DNA of 64,000 bases from the NCBI RefSeq assembly GCF_006539945.1, contig NZ_BJNZ01000005.1, positions 62,001 through 126,000 of the forward strand, given 5' to 3'. The notes under the pieces were generated by a model, which was given only the letters and a program-made list of their open reading frames with translations, was not told where the DNA came from and made no database searches. Positions 1 through 11,755 of the stretch are shown piece by piece; position 1 is the first letter of the stretch, and each line of letters begins with the position of its first letter. The stretch is from Cellulosimicrobium cellulans (GTDB taxonomy: Bacteria > Actinomycetota > Actinomycetes > Actinomycetales > Cellulomonadaceae). A program made the translations under genes and the position numbers.

Positions 1-599
1 TCATGCGCTTCACGGACCTCGTCATCACGATGCCGGTCATCGTCATCGGCGCGGTGCTCGCGCTCCTGTCGGGCGGCAGCAACGCGCTCATCCTGGGCGC
101 GTTCCTCGGGCTCGTCCTGTGGCCGCCGCTCGCGCGCCTCGTGCGCGGCGAGTTCCTCTCGCTGCGCGAGCGGGAGTTCGTCGACGCCGCCCGCGTCGCC
201 GGAGCGAGCGACAGCCGGATCATCTTCAAGCACATGCTGCCCAACGCGGTGGGCGTGATCATCGTCAACGTCACGCTGCTCATGAGCTCGGCGATCCTGC
301 TCGAGACGGCGCTGAGCTACCTCGGCGTCGGCATCCAGGCGCCGGCGACCTCGCTCGGCAAGCTCATCAGCGACTACCAGGAGGCGTTCGCGACGCGTCC
401 GTGGCTGTTCTGGTGGCCGGGTCTGTTCATCGTCGCGATCGCGCTGTGCGTCAACTTCATCGGCGACGGTCTGCGCGACGCGTTCGACCCGCGCCAGAAG
501 CGGATCCCGTCGGAGCGCAAGATGGCGCGCGCGCAGCGCGTCGCGCGTCCCACGGCCACCGCCACGCCGGGCGCGACCGGTGAGGCCGGGGCGAGCTGA
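1..599 (+). CDS. ABC importer permease, OppC/DppC type (3' part only)
   Basis: Inner-membrane permease of a dipeptide/oligopeptide ABC importer, cut by the window edge; the visible 198 codons are the C-terminal two thirds. Seen: hydrophobic segments MPVIVIGAVLALLSG, ALILGAFLGLVLWPPLARLV and LFWWPGLFIVAIALCVNFIG, and the cytoplasmic EAA-type coupling loop EFVDAARVAGASDSRIIFKH, which docks on the ATPase. The ending GDGLRDAFDPR is typical of DppC/OppC. The substrate cannot be read from this fragment. Its ATPases follow at 1315, but a minus-strand gene and a strong hairpin lie between. The ATG at position 3 is internal, not the real start. Confidence 0.9.
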   Translation, partial: MRFTDLVITMPVIVIGAVLALLSGGSNALILGAFLGLVLWPPLARLVRGEFLSLREREFVDAARVAGASDSRIIFKHMLPNAVGVIIVNVTLLMSSAILLETALSYLGVGIQAPATSLGKLISDYQEAFATRPWLFWWPGLFIVAIALCVNFIGDGLRDAFDPRQKRIPSERKMARAQRVARPTATATPGATGEAGAS

Positions 600-618
600 T
601 GACCGTCGTCGTCGCCGC

Positions 619-649
619 CCGTCCGGGAGGTCTTCGACCTCTCGGACGG
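619..649. terminator. Hairpin between convergent permease and PH-domain genes
   Basis: A 14-bp stem (619-632 with 636-649, one G-U pair) closes on the 3-nt loop TTC. It lies 20 bases after the permease stop and 21 bases before the stop of the minus-strand gene at 671, so it can end transcription from both sides. There is no U-tract, as is usual in high-GC actinobacteria. Confidence 0.7.
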
Positions 650-670
650 CGCGGCGCGCCGCGGCCGCGG

Positions 671-1249
671 TCAGGCGGTGAGCACCACGACCGTCGCGAC
701 GGCGAGCGCGCCCAGCACGGCGAGCTGCACGACGTGCCACGTGGTGCGGGCGCCGGGGGCGCCGGGCACCGCGCGATCGAGGTGACCGGCCGCCGCGAGC
801 AGCCCGTGCCGCTGCGTGACGGCCTCGGCCACGGCCTCGGCATTCGCGCCGGTCACCACGCGCTCGCGGTCCACGGGGTTCCTGCGGGAGCTGCGCAGCC
901 AGCGCGCCGATCCGCTCGACCGGGGTGCCGCCCAGGCGGTCACCGTGCCGCCCGCGTAGCGCACCTCGAGCGAGTACCGGGTCTCGACGCCCTCGTACGC
1001 GGTCCACGGCACGTGGACCGTGCGGGTGACGTTGCGGACCTCGACCCCGCCGTCGGACACCTCCACGGCGGGACGCCAGAACAGCATCCAGACGAGGTAC
1101 GTCACCAGCGCGGCGGGGAGCAGAGCCCCCACGACCGCGACGACGTCCCCCGTCACGGCCGTGACCACGACCAGGGTGACGGCGACGGCGCCCGTCGCCA
1201 GCGTGAGGACTCGGCCGTACGTCGAACGGAAGACCAGCGTGGGACCCAT
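671..1249 (-). CDS. PH-domain membrane protein
   Basis: Predicted 192-residue membrane protein of the bacterial PH-like type. Seen: two adjacent hydrophobic helices near the N-terminus (VLTLATGAVAVTLVVVTAV and VVAVVGALLPAALVTYLVWM), then a beta-rich stretch with VEVSDGGVEVRN and VHVPWTAYEGVETRYSLEVRY, typical of actinobacterial PH-like domains, and a last helix VVQLAVLGALAVATVVVLTA. I chose the ATG giving MGPTLVFRS because the longer reading adds only basic, unconserved-looking sequence. The gene lies antisense inside a peptide-importer gene set. Function unknown. Confidence 0.75.
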   Translation of the reverse strand: MGPTLVFRSTYGRVLTLATGAVAVTLVVVTAVTGDVVAVVGALLPAALVTYLVWMLFWRPAVEVSDGGVEVRNVTRTVHVPWTAYEGVETRYSLEVRYAGGTVTAWAAPRSSGSARWLRSSRRNPVDRERVVTGANAEAVAEAVTQRHGLLAAAGHLDRAVPGAPGARTTWHVVQLAVLGALAVATVVVLTA

Positions 1250-1314
1250 GCGCCCATGCTCGCAGAGTCGCGGCGCCACGAGCGCCGGCTCCAGCAGGAA
1301 GGACACTGATCAGC

Positions 1315-3144
<1,830 letters not shown>

Positions 3145-3177
3145 CCGCACCCCGCACCGACGCGCGGGACCGGACGA

Positions 3178-3217
3178 CGCCTCGGGGGCGGCTGCGCACG
3201 CAGCCGCCCCCGAGGCG
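3178..3217 (+). terminator. Strong terminator hairpin after the ABC ATPase
   Basis: A perfect 18-bp GC-rich stem (3178-3195 with 3200-3217) with the loop GCAC, 34 bases after the ATPase stop and 43 bases before the next start. It should insulate the importer from the downstream BCCT gene. Confidence 0.85.
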
Positions 3218-3259
3218 TTCCGGTTGCCGGGCGGCCCGTGCGCGACAAGCCTGGAGCCC

Positions 3260-5032
3260 ATGAACACGCCGGAGCACGAGACGCCCCCTGAGCCCGTCGA
3301 CGTTCCGGCAGCGACCGCCGGGGCCGACGTCGAGGGCGGCGTGCCCGTCGCGGCGTCGCACGATCCCGACGCGCCTCGGACCGGGCGACCGGATCCTCGC
3401 GTCTTCTACCCGGCGGCCGGGATCATCCTGCTGTTCGTGCTCGCGACCATCCTCTTCACGGACTCCGTGACGGCGCTCATGAACACGCTCCAGCGCGACG
3501 TCATCGGCGTCTTCGGCTGGTACTACGTCATCGTCGTGGCCGGGTTCGTGGTGTTCTCCTTGTGGATGGGCATGAGCCGCTTCGGTGACATCGTCCTGGG
3601 CCGCGACGAGGACGAGCCGTTGTTCCGGCTGCCCGTCTGGTTCGCGATGCTCTTCGCGACGGGGATGGGAATCGGTCTCGTCTACTGGGGCGTCGCGGAG
3701 CCGCTCTCCCACTACGTCGACCCCAAGCCGGGCGTCGAGGGGAGCGACCCCGCGCTCGCGCAGGCGGCCATGGGGCAGAGCTACCTCCACTGGGGCGTCC
3801 ATGCGTGGGCCATCTACGTCGTCGCGGGACTCGCCCTCGCGTACGCGATCCACCGCAAGGGCCGCCCGGTGTCGATCCGCTGGGCGCTCGAGCCGCTGTT
3901 CGGCGACCGGGTCAAGGGACGGCTGGGCGACGTGATCGACGTCGTCGCGATCATCGGCACGGTCTTCGGCGTCGCGACCTCGCTCGGGTTCGGCGTGCTG
4001 CAGATCGCGGCCGGGCTCGGCTACCTCGACGTCGTCGAGCCGAGCACGGCCCTGGAGATCGGCCTCATCGCCGCGATCACCGCTCTCGCGACGATCTCCG
4101 TCGTCTCGGGCCTCGGCAAGGGCATCAAGTGGCTGTCCAACGGCAACATGATCCTGGCCGGGGTCGTCCTGGTCCTCGTGCTGGCCCTGGGGCCGACCCT
4201 CTTCCTCCTGCGCGAGTGGGTGCAGTCGCTCGGCTACTACGTCCAGAACATCGTCCGGCTGTCGTTCGACACGACCGCGTTCCAGGGCGAGGCCGGGCTC
4301 GAGTGGCAGTCGTCGTGGACGATCTTCTACTGGGGCTGGTGGATCTCCTGGGCGCCGTTCGTGGGCGTCTTCATCGCCCGGATCTCGCGCGGACGCACGG
4401 TGCGCGAGTTCGTCCTCGGGACGCTGCTCGTCCCGACGATCGTCACGACCCTGTGGTTCTCGGTCTTCGGCGGGTCGGCCCTCTACCGCGAGCTCATCGA
4501 GCCGGGGAGCATGCTCGTCGACGGCGAGGTCGACACGGACACCACGTTGTTCCAGCTCTTCGACGGCCTGCCGCTCGGCAACGTCCTCTCCGTCGTCGGC
4601 ATCCTGCTGATCGTCGTGTTCTTCGTGACGTCCTCGGACTCGGGGTCGCTCGTCGTGGACATGCTCGCGAGCGGCGGCAACCCGAACCCACCGACGTGGA
4701 GCCGCGTCTTCTGGGCGGGCGTCTCGGGGCTGCTCGCGATCGCGCTCCTGCTCGCCGGGGGGCTCCAGGCGCTCCAGACCGCGGCGATCCTCATCGCGCT
4801 GCCGTTCTCCGTCGTCATGATCGGGATGGCTGTCTCCACCGTCCGCGCCCTGCGTGCGGAGCACGCCGCGATCCTGCGTGCCGAGCGCCGGGCGGCGCGC
4901 ACGGCCCTGACGGAGCACGTGACGACGCGCGTGTCGGAGAGCATCTCGGAGCAGTGGGAGGAGCTCTATCCGGACCGCCCGGACCGGTGGCGTGCGCTGA
5001 CCCGGCGCCCGCGCAAGGGCTCGTCGCCGTGA
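3260..5032 (+). CDS. BCCT-family betaine/choline/carnitine transporter
   Basis: Secondary transporter of 590 residues that takes up a trimethylammonium compound (betaine, choline or carnitine) with Na+ or H+, usually for osmoprotection. Seen: about twelve membrane segments, the family motif GMGIGLVYWGVAEPLSHY, the Trp-rich stretch WTIFYWGWWISWAPFVGVF followed by IARISRGRTVREF, and TSSDSGSLVVDM. The charged C-terminal tail (RAERRAARTALTEH onward) resembles regulatory tails of osmosensing BCCT carriers. I start at ATG 3260, which has GGAG five bases before; a longer GTG reading adds 12 unlikely residues. Stands alone between two intergenic regions. Exact substrate not determinable. Confidence 0.92.
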   Translation: MNTPEHETPPEPVDVPAATAGADVEGGVPVAASHDPDAPRTGRPDPRVFYPAAGIILLFVLATILFTDSVTALMNTLQRDVIGVFGWYYVIVVAGFVVFSLWMGMSRFGDIVLGRDEDEPLFRLPVWFAMLFATGMGIGLVYWGVAEPLSHYVDPKPGVEGSDPALAQAAMGQSYLHWGVHAWAIYVVAGLALAYAIHRKGRPVSIRWALEPLFGDRVKGRLGDVIDVVAIIGTVFGVATSLGFGVLQIAAGLGYLDVVEPSTALEIGLIAAITALATISVVSGLGKGIKWLSNGNMILAGVVLVLVLALGPTLFLLREWVQSLGYYVQNIVRLSFDTTAFQGEAGLEWQSSWTIFYWGWWISWAPFVGVFIARISRGRTVREFVLGTLLVPTIVTTLWFSVFGGSALYRELIEPGSMLVDGEVDTDTTLFQLFDGLPLGNVLSVVGILLIVVFFVTSSDSGSLVVDMLASGGNPNPPTWSRVFWAGVSGLLAIALLLAGGLQALQTAAILIALPFSVVMIGMAVSTVRALRAEHAAILRAERRAARTALTEHVTTRVSESISEQWEELYPDRPDRWRALTRRPRKGSSP

Positions 5033-5128
5033 CGTCGTCGGCGCCGCGACGGAGGCCGGCACGTGATCCGGCACGGCGCGCGATGCGGGGGAGTGACGCG
5101 GGTCATGGTGGCGGGAAGCGCGACCCGG

Positions 5129-5134
5129 TAGGAT
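5129..5134 (+). promoter_or_regulatory. Candidate -10 box for typA
   Basis: TAGGAT, a close fit to the actinobacterial housekeeping -10 (TANNNT), in the 220-base gap before typA, giving a leader of about 110 bases. No convincing -35. Confidence 0.4.
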
Positions 5135-5252
5135 AGCCGTGCCCGGGTGACGGCCCGTGCTCCGTGATGCCGCGGCGGGCTGCTCCCGCGCCGTGCGCGC
5201 AGAGGTGGCCGGCCGTCGTCGCCCCTCGAACCCCACGAAATGAGAACCGTAG

Positions 5253-7163
<1,911 letters not shown>

Positions 7164-7176
7164 CGTCGCCGCACGG

Positions 7177-8208
7177 GTGACCGTCCCGTCGTCCCAGCAG
7201 GCCGCCGTCGTGCCCGACGGCGGCCTGCTGGCCGTGCACGCCCACCCCGACGACGAGACGCTCTCCACGGGCGCGCTCCTCGCGACCTGGGCGCGCTCGG
7301 GTGAGCGCGTCACCGTGGTGACCTGCACGCGCGGCGAGCGGGGCGAGGTGATCGACACGCCCGCGCACCCGACCGGCGTCGGGCACCTCGAGGGCGACGG
7401 CCCCGCCCTCGCCGCGCACCGCGAGGGCGAGCTCGCCCGCGCGCTCGCCGCCCTCGGCGTCGCGGACCACGTCTTCCTCGACACGGTCGCGCGTCCCGGG
7501 GCGAGCGCGGTGCCCGACGGCGGGGCCCTGCCCCGGTTCGAGGACTCCGGGATGGCCTGGGTCGCCCCGGGCCTCGCGAGCGCCGCGGAGGACCTCCCGC
7601 CCGGGGCGTTCGTCGGCGTCCCGCTCGACGAGGCCGCCGCGCGGCTGTCCGCCGTCGTGCGCGACCGGCGTCCCGCCGTCGTCGCGACGTACGAGCCCGG
7701 CGGCGGGTACGGGCACCCCGACCACGTGCGCGCGCACGACGTGACGGTCCGGGCGCTGGAGCTGCTCGGCACAGCGGGCGAGCCGGTGCCCGCGCTCTGG
7801 CTCGCCGTGGCCCCCGAGAGCACGGTGCGCGCCGCGCGACACGCGCTCGCGGCCCACCCTGCGGTCCGGGAGCTCCTCGCGGGCGACACCGACCTCGTCC
7901 TGCCCGACCCGGACGAGGACCTCCCGCCGGTCGCGCGCCCCGACGCCTCGCTGCCCCCGCTCGTGACCGTGCCGGTGGCGCCCGTGCTCGACCAGCTCCT
8001 CGCGGCCGTGCGGGCGCACGGCACGCAGGTCCAGCACGCGACCGCCGCCGTCGACGAGGGACAGGTGCGTGGGGAGGACGCGGGGGACCTGCTGGGCTGG
8101 TACGCGCTCAGCAACGACGTGCTGGCCCCCGTCCCTTCACACGAGTTCTACGCTCCCTCCGGCGGCGCTCTCCCGGGCGACCAGGTCCGGCCCGAGCCCA
8201 CGCGTTAG
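7177..8208 (+). CDS. mshB: Mycothiol pathway deacetylase MshB
   Basis: Zinc-dependent deacetylase that removes acetate from GlcNAc-inositol to give GlcN-inositol, the second step of mycothiol synthesis. Seen: LmbE/PIG-L fold signature HAHPDDE (H23, D26 as metal ligands) and GYGHPDHVRAHD (H180 and H183, catalytic and metal-binding by homology). Length 343 is slightly long for MshB. GTG start with no obvious Shine-Dalgarno, 14 bases after typA, so it may be co-transcribed. The mycothiol conjugate amidase Mca is a close relative, but the ending and the neighbourhood favour MshB. The TAG stop overlaps a -10-like hexamer of the next gene. Confidence 0.88.
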   Translation: MTVPSSQQAAVVPDGGLLAVHAHPDDETLSTGALLATWARSGERVTVVTCTRGERGEVIDTPAHPTGVGHLEGDGPALAAHREGELARALAALGVADHVFLDTVARPGASAVPDGGALPRFEDSGMAWVAPGLASAAEDLPPGAFVGVPLDEAAARLSAVVRDRRPAVVATYEPGGGYGHPDHVRAHDVTVRALELLGTAGEPVPALWLAVAPESTVRAARHALAAHPAVRELLAGDTDLVLPDPDEDLPPVARPDASLPPLVTVPVAPVLDQLLAAVRAHGTQVQHATAAVDEGQVRGEDAGDLLGWYALSNDVLAPVPSHEFYAPSGGALPGDQVRPEPTR

Positions 8209-8211
8209 CCT
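8206..8211 (+). promoter_or_regulatory. -10 box TAGCCT, leaderless, overlapping the mshB stop
   Basis: TAGCCT starts with the TAG stop of mshB and ends 7 bases before the GTG at 8219, the spacing of a leaderless actinobacterial promoter. Confidence 0.55.
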
Positions 8212-8218
8212 GGGGCCC

Positions 8219-8668
8219 GTGGAGACCGGTATGGGGCGGCTCGTCGGCCGCGGGATGGCGTGCGCGCTCGTGGGCGTGCTCGTCGGGCTCGTCGGCACGG
8301 TCGCGCACCGGGCGCACCTGCTCGGCGTCGACCTCCCGGGAGGCGTCGGGCTGGGCATCGTGCTCGCGCTGGTGACGGTCTTCGTGGCCGGCACCCTCGC
8401 GCGCGCCTGGGGCGGCATGGCCGGCCTGCTCGGCTACGGCATCGGGTGGGTCGTCGTGGTCCAGCTGCTCTCGCTCGAGGGCCCCGGTGGCGACGTCCTC
8501 GTGCCCAGCGAGCCCGTCGGGTACGTGTGGATCTACGGGGGTCTGCTCGTCGTCGCGGCGGTGGCGTTCCTGCCGCGCTCGTGGTTCAGCGACCGGCCCG
8601 TCCGCCCAGCGCTCCACGGCCGTCCCACCAGGCACGACGGACCCGAGGACACCCTCGCGTCCCGCTAG
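8219..8668 (+). CDS. Small membrane protein downstream of mshB (DUF6113-like)
   Basis: Predicted 149-residue integral membrane protein of unknown function. Seen: hydrophobic segments GMACALVGVLVGLVGTVAH, VGLGIVLALVTVFVAGTLA, GGMAGLLGYGIGWVVVVQLL and VWIYGGLLVVAAVAFLP, then a hydrophilic tail. Actinobacteria often keep a small four-helix protein after mshB, hence the tentative family. I prefer GTG 8219 because TAGCCT lies 7 bases before it (leaderless). ATG 8231 with GGAG just upstream is a real alternative and would drop four residues. Confidence 0.7.
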   Translation: METGMGRLVGRGMACALVGVLVGLVGTVAHRAHLLGVDLPGGVGLGIVLALVTVFVAGTLARAWGGMAGLLGYGIGWVVVVQLLSLEGPGGDVLVPSEPVGYVWIYGGLLVVAAVAFLPRSWFSDRPVRPALHGRPTRHDGPEDTLASR

Positions 8669-8671
8669 AAT
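8666..8671 (+). promoter_or_regulatory. -10 box TAGAAT for the VanW-family gene
   Basis: TAGAAT is a close -10 match; its first three bases are the stop codon of the preceding gene. It implies a leader of about 65-70 bases before ATG 8745, which has its own GGAG Shine-Dalgarno. No clear -35. Confidence 0.5.
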
Positions 8672-8744
8672 TCGCGGTGCGGATCCCCGCACACCCCTCG
8701 TCGTCGCGCGGACAGCCGCGCGCCTTTCGTCACGGAGACAGTGG

Positions 8745-11723
8745 ATGGGTCAGCCGACCGACCGAGACGCCGATCTCGACTCCCCTCAGGACGCCGCCCC
8801 AGGGACCGGGACCCCCGGTCCCCGCCCCGAGCCCGCCCGCGTCGACGCGAGCGCCGAGGCACCCGGGACCGCCGACGTCTCCGAGCAGCCCGGCGCCGAC
8901 GGGGCCGGTGCCCCGGCCGAGTCCGCACCCGCGGTGGACGACGACGCGCCGCGCGCCGGCGAGGTCGCCGCTGCGGACGAGGTCCCCGAGCCTGTGACGC
9001 CGGCGGACCAGGAGGCGCCGCGCGACGAGGGCGAGGTGGTCGAGCCCGCGACGTCGGTCGACCAGGACGCCCCGGTCGGAGACGGCACGGCGGTCGGGCC
9101 CGCGGCGACCGGCGCCGGCGCTGCGGTCGAGCCGACGAGCCCCGTCGAGCCCGCGGCGCCGCACGAGCGGGACGACGCCCCGGTCGATCCGGACGAGACG
9201 GCGGTCATCGAGGTGGCCGAGGCGCGGCCGGACGTGCCGGAGGGCTCGGAGGGTGTCGTGCCGCAGGCCGACGCCGTCCCGGGCGCGCAGACGCCGGACG
9301 AGTCCCCGACCGAGGCGGGCGACGCCCCCGACGACGCGGTGCAGGCACCGGTGCCGCCCAGCGAGCCCACGGACGCCCCGACCGGGACGGCCGTCGGGAC
9401 CGAGGCCGGCTCCGCGCAGGACGCGACCGCGGCGGAGGCGGGAGACGTCGCGACGGACGAGGTCCCGGTCGCGGGAGCGGCGTCGGGCGCCGCACCCGCG
9501 CCCGCCGGGACGGTCGACCCGCCGTCGCCCCCGAGCGAGGAGGACGACGGCGAGGAGGAGCCGTACGTACCCCGCGTCTTCGCGTTCGACCCCAGCGTCC
9601 CGGCAGTGCTCGTCCCGGCGCCTGGGACCGAGGCGCAGGCCGCGACGTCCTCGGACGGTCCGGACGTCGCGGCGGGCGAGCCTCCGGCCGAGCAGACCGC
9701 CGTGGTGCCCGCGGTGGAGGAGCCCGAGGCCGAGCGGACCGCCGTCGTGCCCGTGGTGCCGCCGCAGGCACCCGCGCCGTCGGCGGCCGGTCAGGACCCC
9801 GCTGACCCGGCCCCCGCGCCGGCCGCGGACGCCACCCAGGTCATCCCGCCCGTCGACCCGTGGTCCCGGCCCGCCCCGGTCGTCCGGACGTCCGTCCGAC
9901 CGGGCGCTCCGGCCACGGACCCCGCAGCGGACCCGACGGCGAACCCGGGCGCGACGCCCGCGGCCGCACCGCCGGCAGCGGGCCTGGGGAGCGCCTTCGG
10001 CCCGGTCCCGCCCGACGAGTCCCGGCAGGCGTCGCCCTTCGACGGTTTCGAGGAGGACGCGCCCCGGCGCGGCTGGGTGCGCGGGCTGATGTGGACGGGC
10101 ATCGGCGTCCTCGTCCTCGGCGGGCTCTACACCGGCGCGCAGTGGTTCTTCTCGGACAAGGTGCCGAGCGGGACGAGCGTCGCCGGAGTGGACGTCGGGG
10201 GGCTCACCCGCACGGCGGCGCAGGAACGGCTCGAGTCCGAGCTCGGCCCGCGTGCGGCCGAGCCGGTCACGCTCACGGCGGGCGAGGCGAGCACGACGCT
10301 CGACCCGGCGGCCGCGGGCCTCACGTTCGACGCCGCGGCCACCGCCGAGGAGCTCACGGCCTTCTCGATGAGCCCGGCCCGCCTGTGGCAGCACCTCTTC
10401 GGTGGCGAGGACGAGGCCCCCGTGGTCGCGGTCGACGACGCGGCGCTCGACGCCCAGGTCGAGGCGCTGCGCGGGAGCCTCGAGATCGCCCCCTTCGACG
10501 GCGCTGTCCAGTTCGTGGACGGCGCCCCGACGAGCACCCCGGCCGCCGACGGCTCGGCGCTGGTCACGGACGAGGTCCCGGCGACCATCACGGGGAGCTG
10601 GCTCGTCACGGACGGCCCGGTGACGCTCCCGACCGAACCCGTGGAGCCCGAGATCACGCAGGAGGAGACGGACGCCGCGCTCGCTCAGGCGGAGAAGGTG
10701 GTGTCCGCGCCCGTCGTCGTGTCGGTCGGGGGCCAGAACCCCGAGCTCCCGCCGGAGGCGCTCGCGGCCGCCGCGTCGTTCCCGGCGACCGACGGCGTGC
10801 TCACGCTCACCTTCGACGGCGCGATGCTCGTGGACTCGGTGGTCGACCGGACGAACGACCTGCTCACCGCGGCGGACGACGCGCACTTCGTCTTCCAGGA
10901 CGGGGCGCCGGTGATCGAGGGCGGTGAGCCCGGCACGACGATCGACCCGGCGGCCCTCGCGGCGGCCGTCACGACGGCGTCCTCCGGCGACGAGCGGACC
11001 GCGACGGTCGAGCTCGTCGAGTCCGACCCCGAGCAGTCGGTCGCCGCGCTCGAGGCGCTCGGGATCAAGGAGAAGGTCTCGGAGTTCTCCACCCCCGTGC
11101 CCAACGTCCCGGTGCGCACCGCGAACCTGCGCCGCGGCGCGGAGAAGGTGACGGGGACCCTCGTGAAGCCGGGCGAGACGTTCTCGCTCGTCGACACGCT
11201 GTCGCCCATCACGCTCGAGGGCGGCTACTTCGCGGCGGGCATCGTCGAGAGCGGGCGCCACACGGAGGGCGTCGGCGGCGGTCTGTCGCAGATGGCGACG
11301 ACCACGTACAACGCCGGGTTCTTCGCCGGCCTCGAGGACGTCGAGCACCGACCGCACAGCTACTGGTTCGAGCGCTACCCCGCGGGGCGCGAGGCGACGA
11401 TCTTCGTCGGGTCGATCGACATGAAGTTCAAGAACGACACCCCGTACGGCGTCCTCATGCAGTCCTGGGTCGGCGGGGGCGAGCTGCACGTCGCGATCTG
11501 GAGCACCAAGTACTACGACGTGGAGACGTCGTCGAGCGGCAAGTCGAACGTGGTCCAGCCGTCGACGGTCACGCACTCCGGCGCCGACTGCGCCCCCACG
11601 CCCGCGGGCAGCCCGGGCTTCTCCATCACGAACTACCGCAAGGTCTACCGCGAGGGCGAGCTCGTCAAGGACGAGTCCTACCGGTGGACGTACAAGCCGG
11701 ACAACGCGGTCGTCTGCGAGTAG
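8745..11723 (+). CDS. VanW-family protein with long acidic cytoplasmic tail
   Basis: A 992-residue single-pass membrane protein, probably acting on or binding the cell wall; family function is unproven. Order: residues 1-440 are low-complexity, rich in Ala, Pro, Asp, Glu and Val and presumably disordered; a helix GLMWTGIGVLVLGGLYTGAQW lies near 445-465; an extracellular YoaR-like putative peptidoglycan-binding region runs to about 780; the VanW domain lies at about 790-920 (KPGETFSLVDTLSP, GGGLSQMATTTYNAGFFAGL, ERYPAGREATIF). ATG 8745 has GGAG seven bases upstream. Most VanW-domain proteins have a far shorter cytoplasmic part. Not the VanW of vancomycin operons specifically. Confidence 0.88.
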   Translation: MGQPTDRDADLDSPQDAAPGTGTPGPRPEPARVDASAEAPGTADVSEQPGADGAGAPAESAPAVDDDAPRAGEVAAADEVPEPVTPADQEAPRDEGEVVEPATSVDQDAPVGDGTAVGPAATGAGAAVEPTSPVEPAAPHERDDAPVDPDETAVIEVAEARPDVPEGSEGVVPQADAVPGAQTPDESPTEAGDAPDDAVQAPVPPSEPTDAPTGTAVGTEAGSAQDATAAEAGDVATDEVPVAGAASGAAPAPAGTVDPPSPPSEEDDGEEEPYVPRVFAFDPSVPAVLVPAPGTEAQAATSSDGPDVAAGEPPAEQTAVVPAVEEPEAERTAVVPVVPPQAPAPSAAGQDPADPAPAPAADATQVIPPVDPWSRPAPVVRTSVRPGAPATDPAADPTANPGATPAAAPPAAGLGSAFGPVPPDESRQASPFDGFEEDAPRRGWVRGLMWTGIGVLVLGGLYTGAQWFFSDKVPSGTSVAGVDVGGLTRTAAQERLESELGPRAAEPVTLTAGEASTTLDPAAAGLTFDAAATAEELTAFSMSPARLWQHLFGGEDEAPVVAVDDAALDAQVEALRGSLEIAPFDGAVQFVDGAPTSTPAADGSALVTDEVPATITGSWLVTDGPVTLPTEPVEPEITQEETDAALAQAEKVVSAPVVVSVGGQNPELPPEALAAAASFPATDGVLTLTFDGAMLVDSVVDRTNDLLTAADDAHFVFQDGAPVIEGGEPGTTIDPAALAAAVTTASSGDERTATVELVESDPEQSVAALEALGIKEKVSEFSTPVPNVPVRTANLRRGAEKVTGTLVKPGETFSLVDTLSPITLEGGYFAAGIVESGRHTEGVGGGLSQMATTTYNAGFFAGLEDVEHRPHSYWFERYPAGREATIFVGSIDMKFKNDTPYGVLMQSWVGGGELHVAIWSTKYYDVETSSSGKSNVVQPSTVTHSGADCAPTPAGSPGFSITNYRKVYREGELVKDESYRWTYKPDNAVVCE

Positions 11724-11755
11724 ACGACCCGGTCCACCACACACACGGAGGTCCC

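Noticed and set aside
599-1309. A 236-codon plus-strand frame after the permease
   Set aside because: Arg/Gly/His-rich without helices; the minus-strand PH-domain protein in the same place has helices and family pattern.
8730-11744. A 1004-codon open frame on the minus strand across the VanW-family gene
   Set aside because: Arg/Ala-rich, no domain; long antisense frames are expected from high-GC codon structure, while the plus strand has clear domains.
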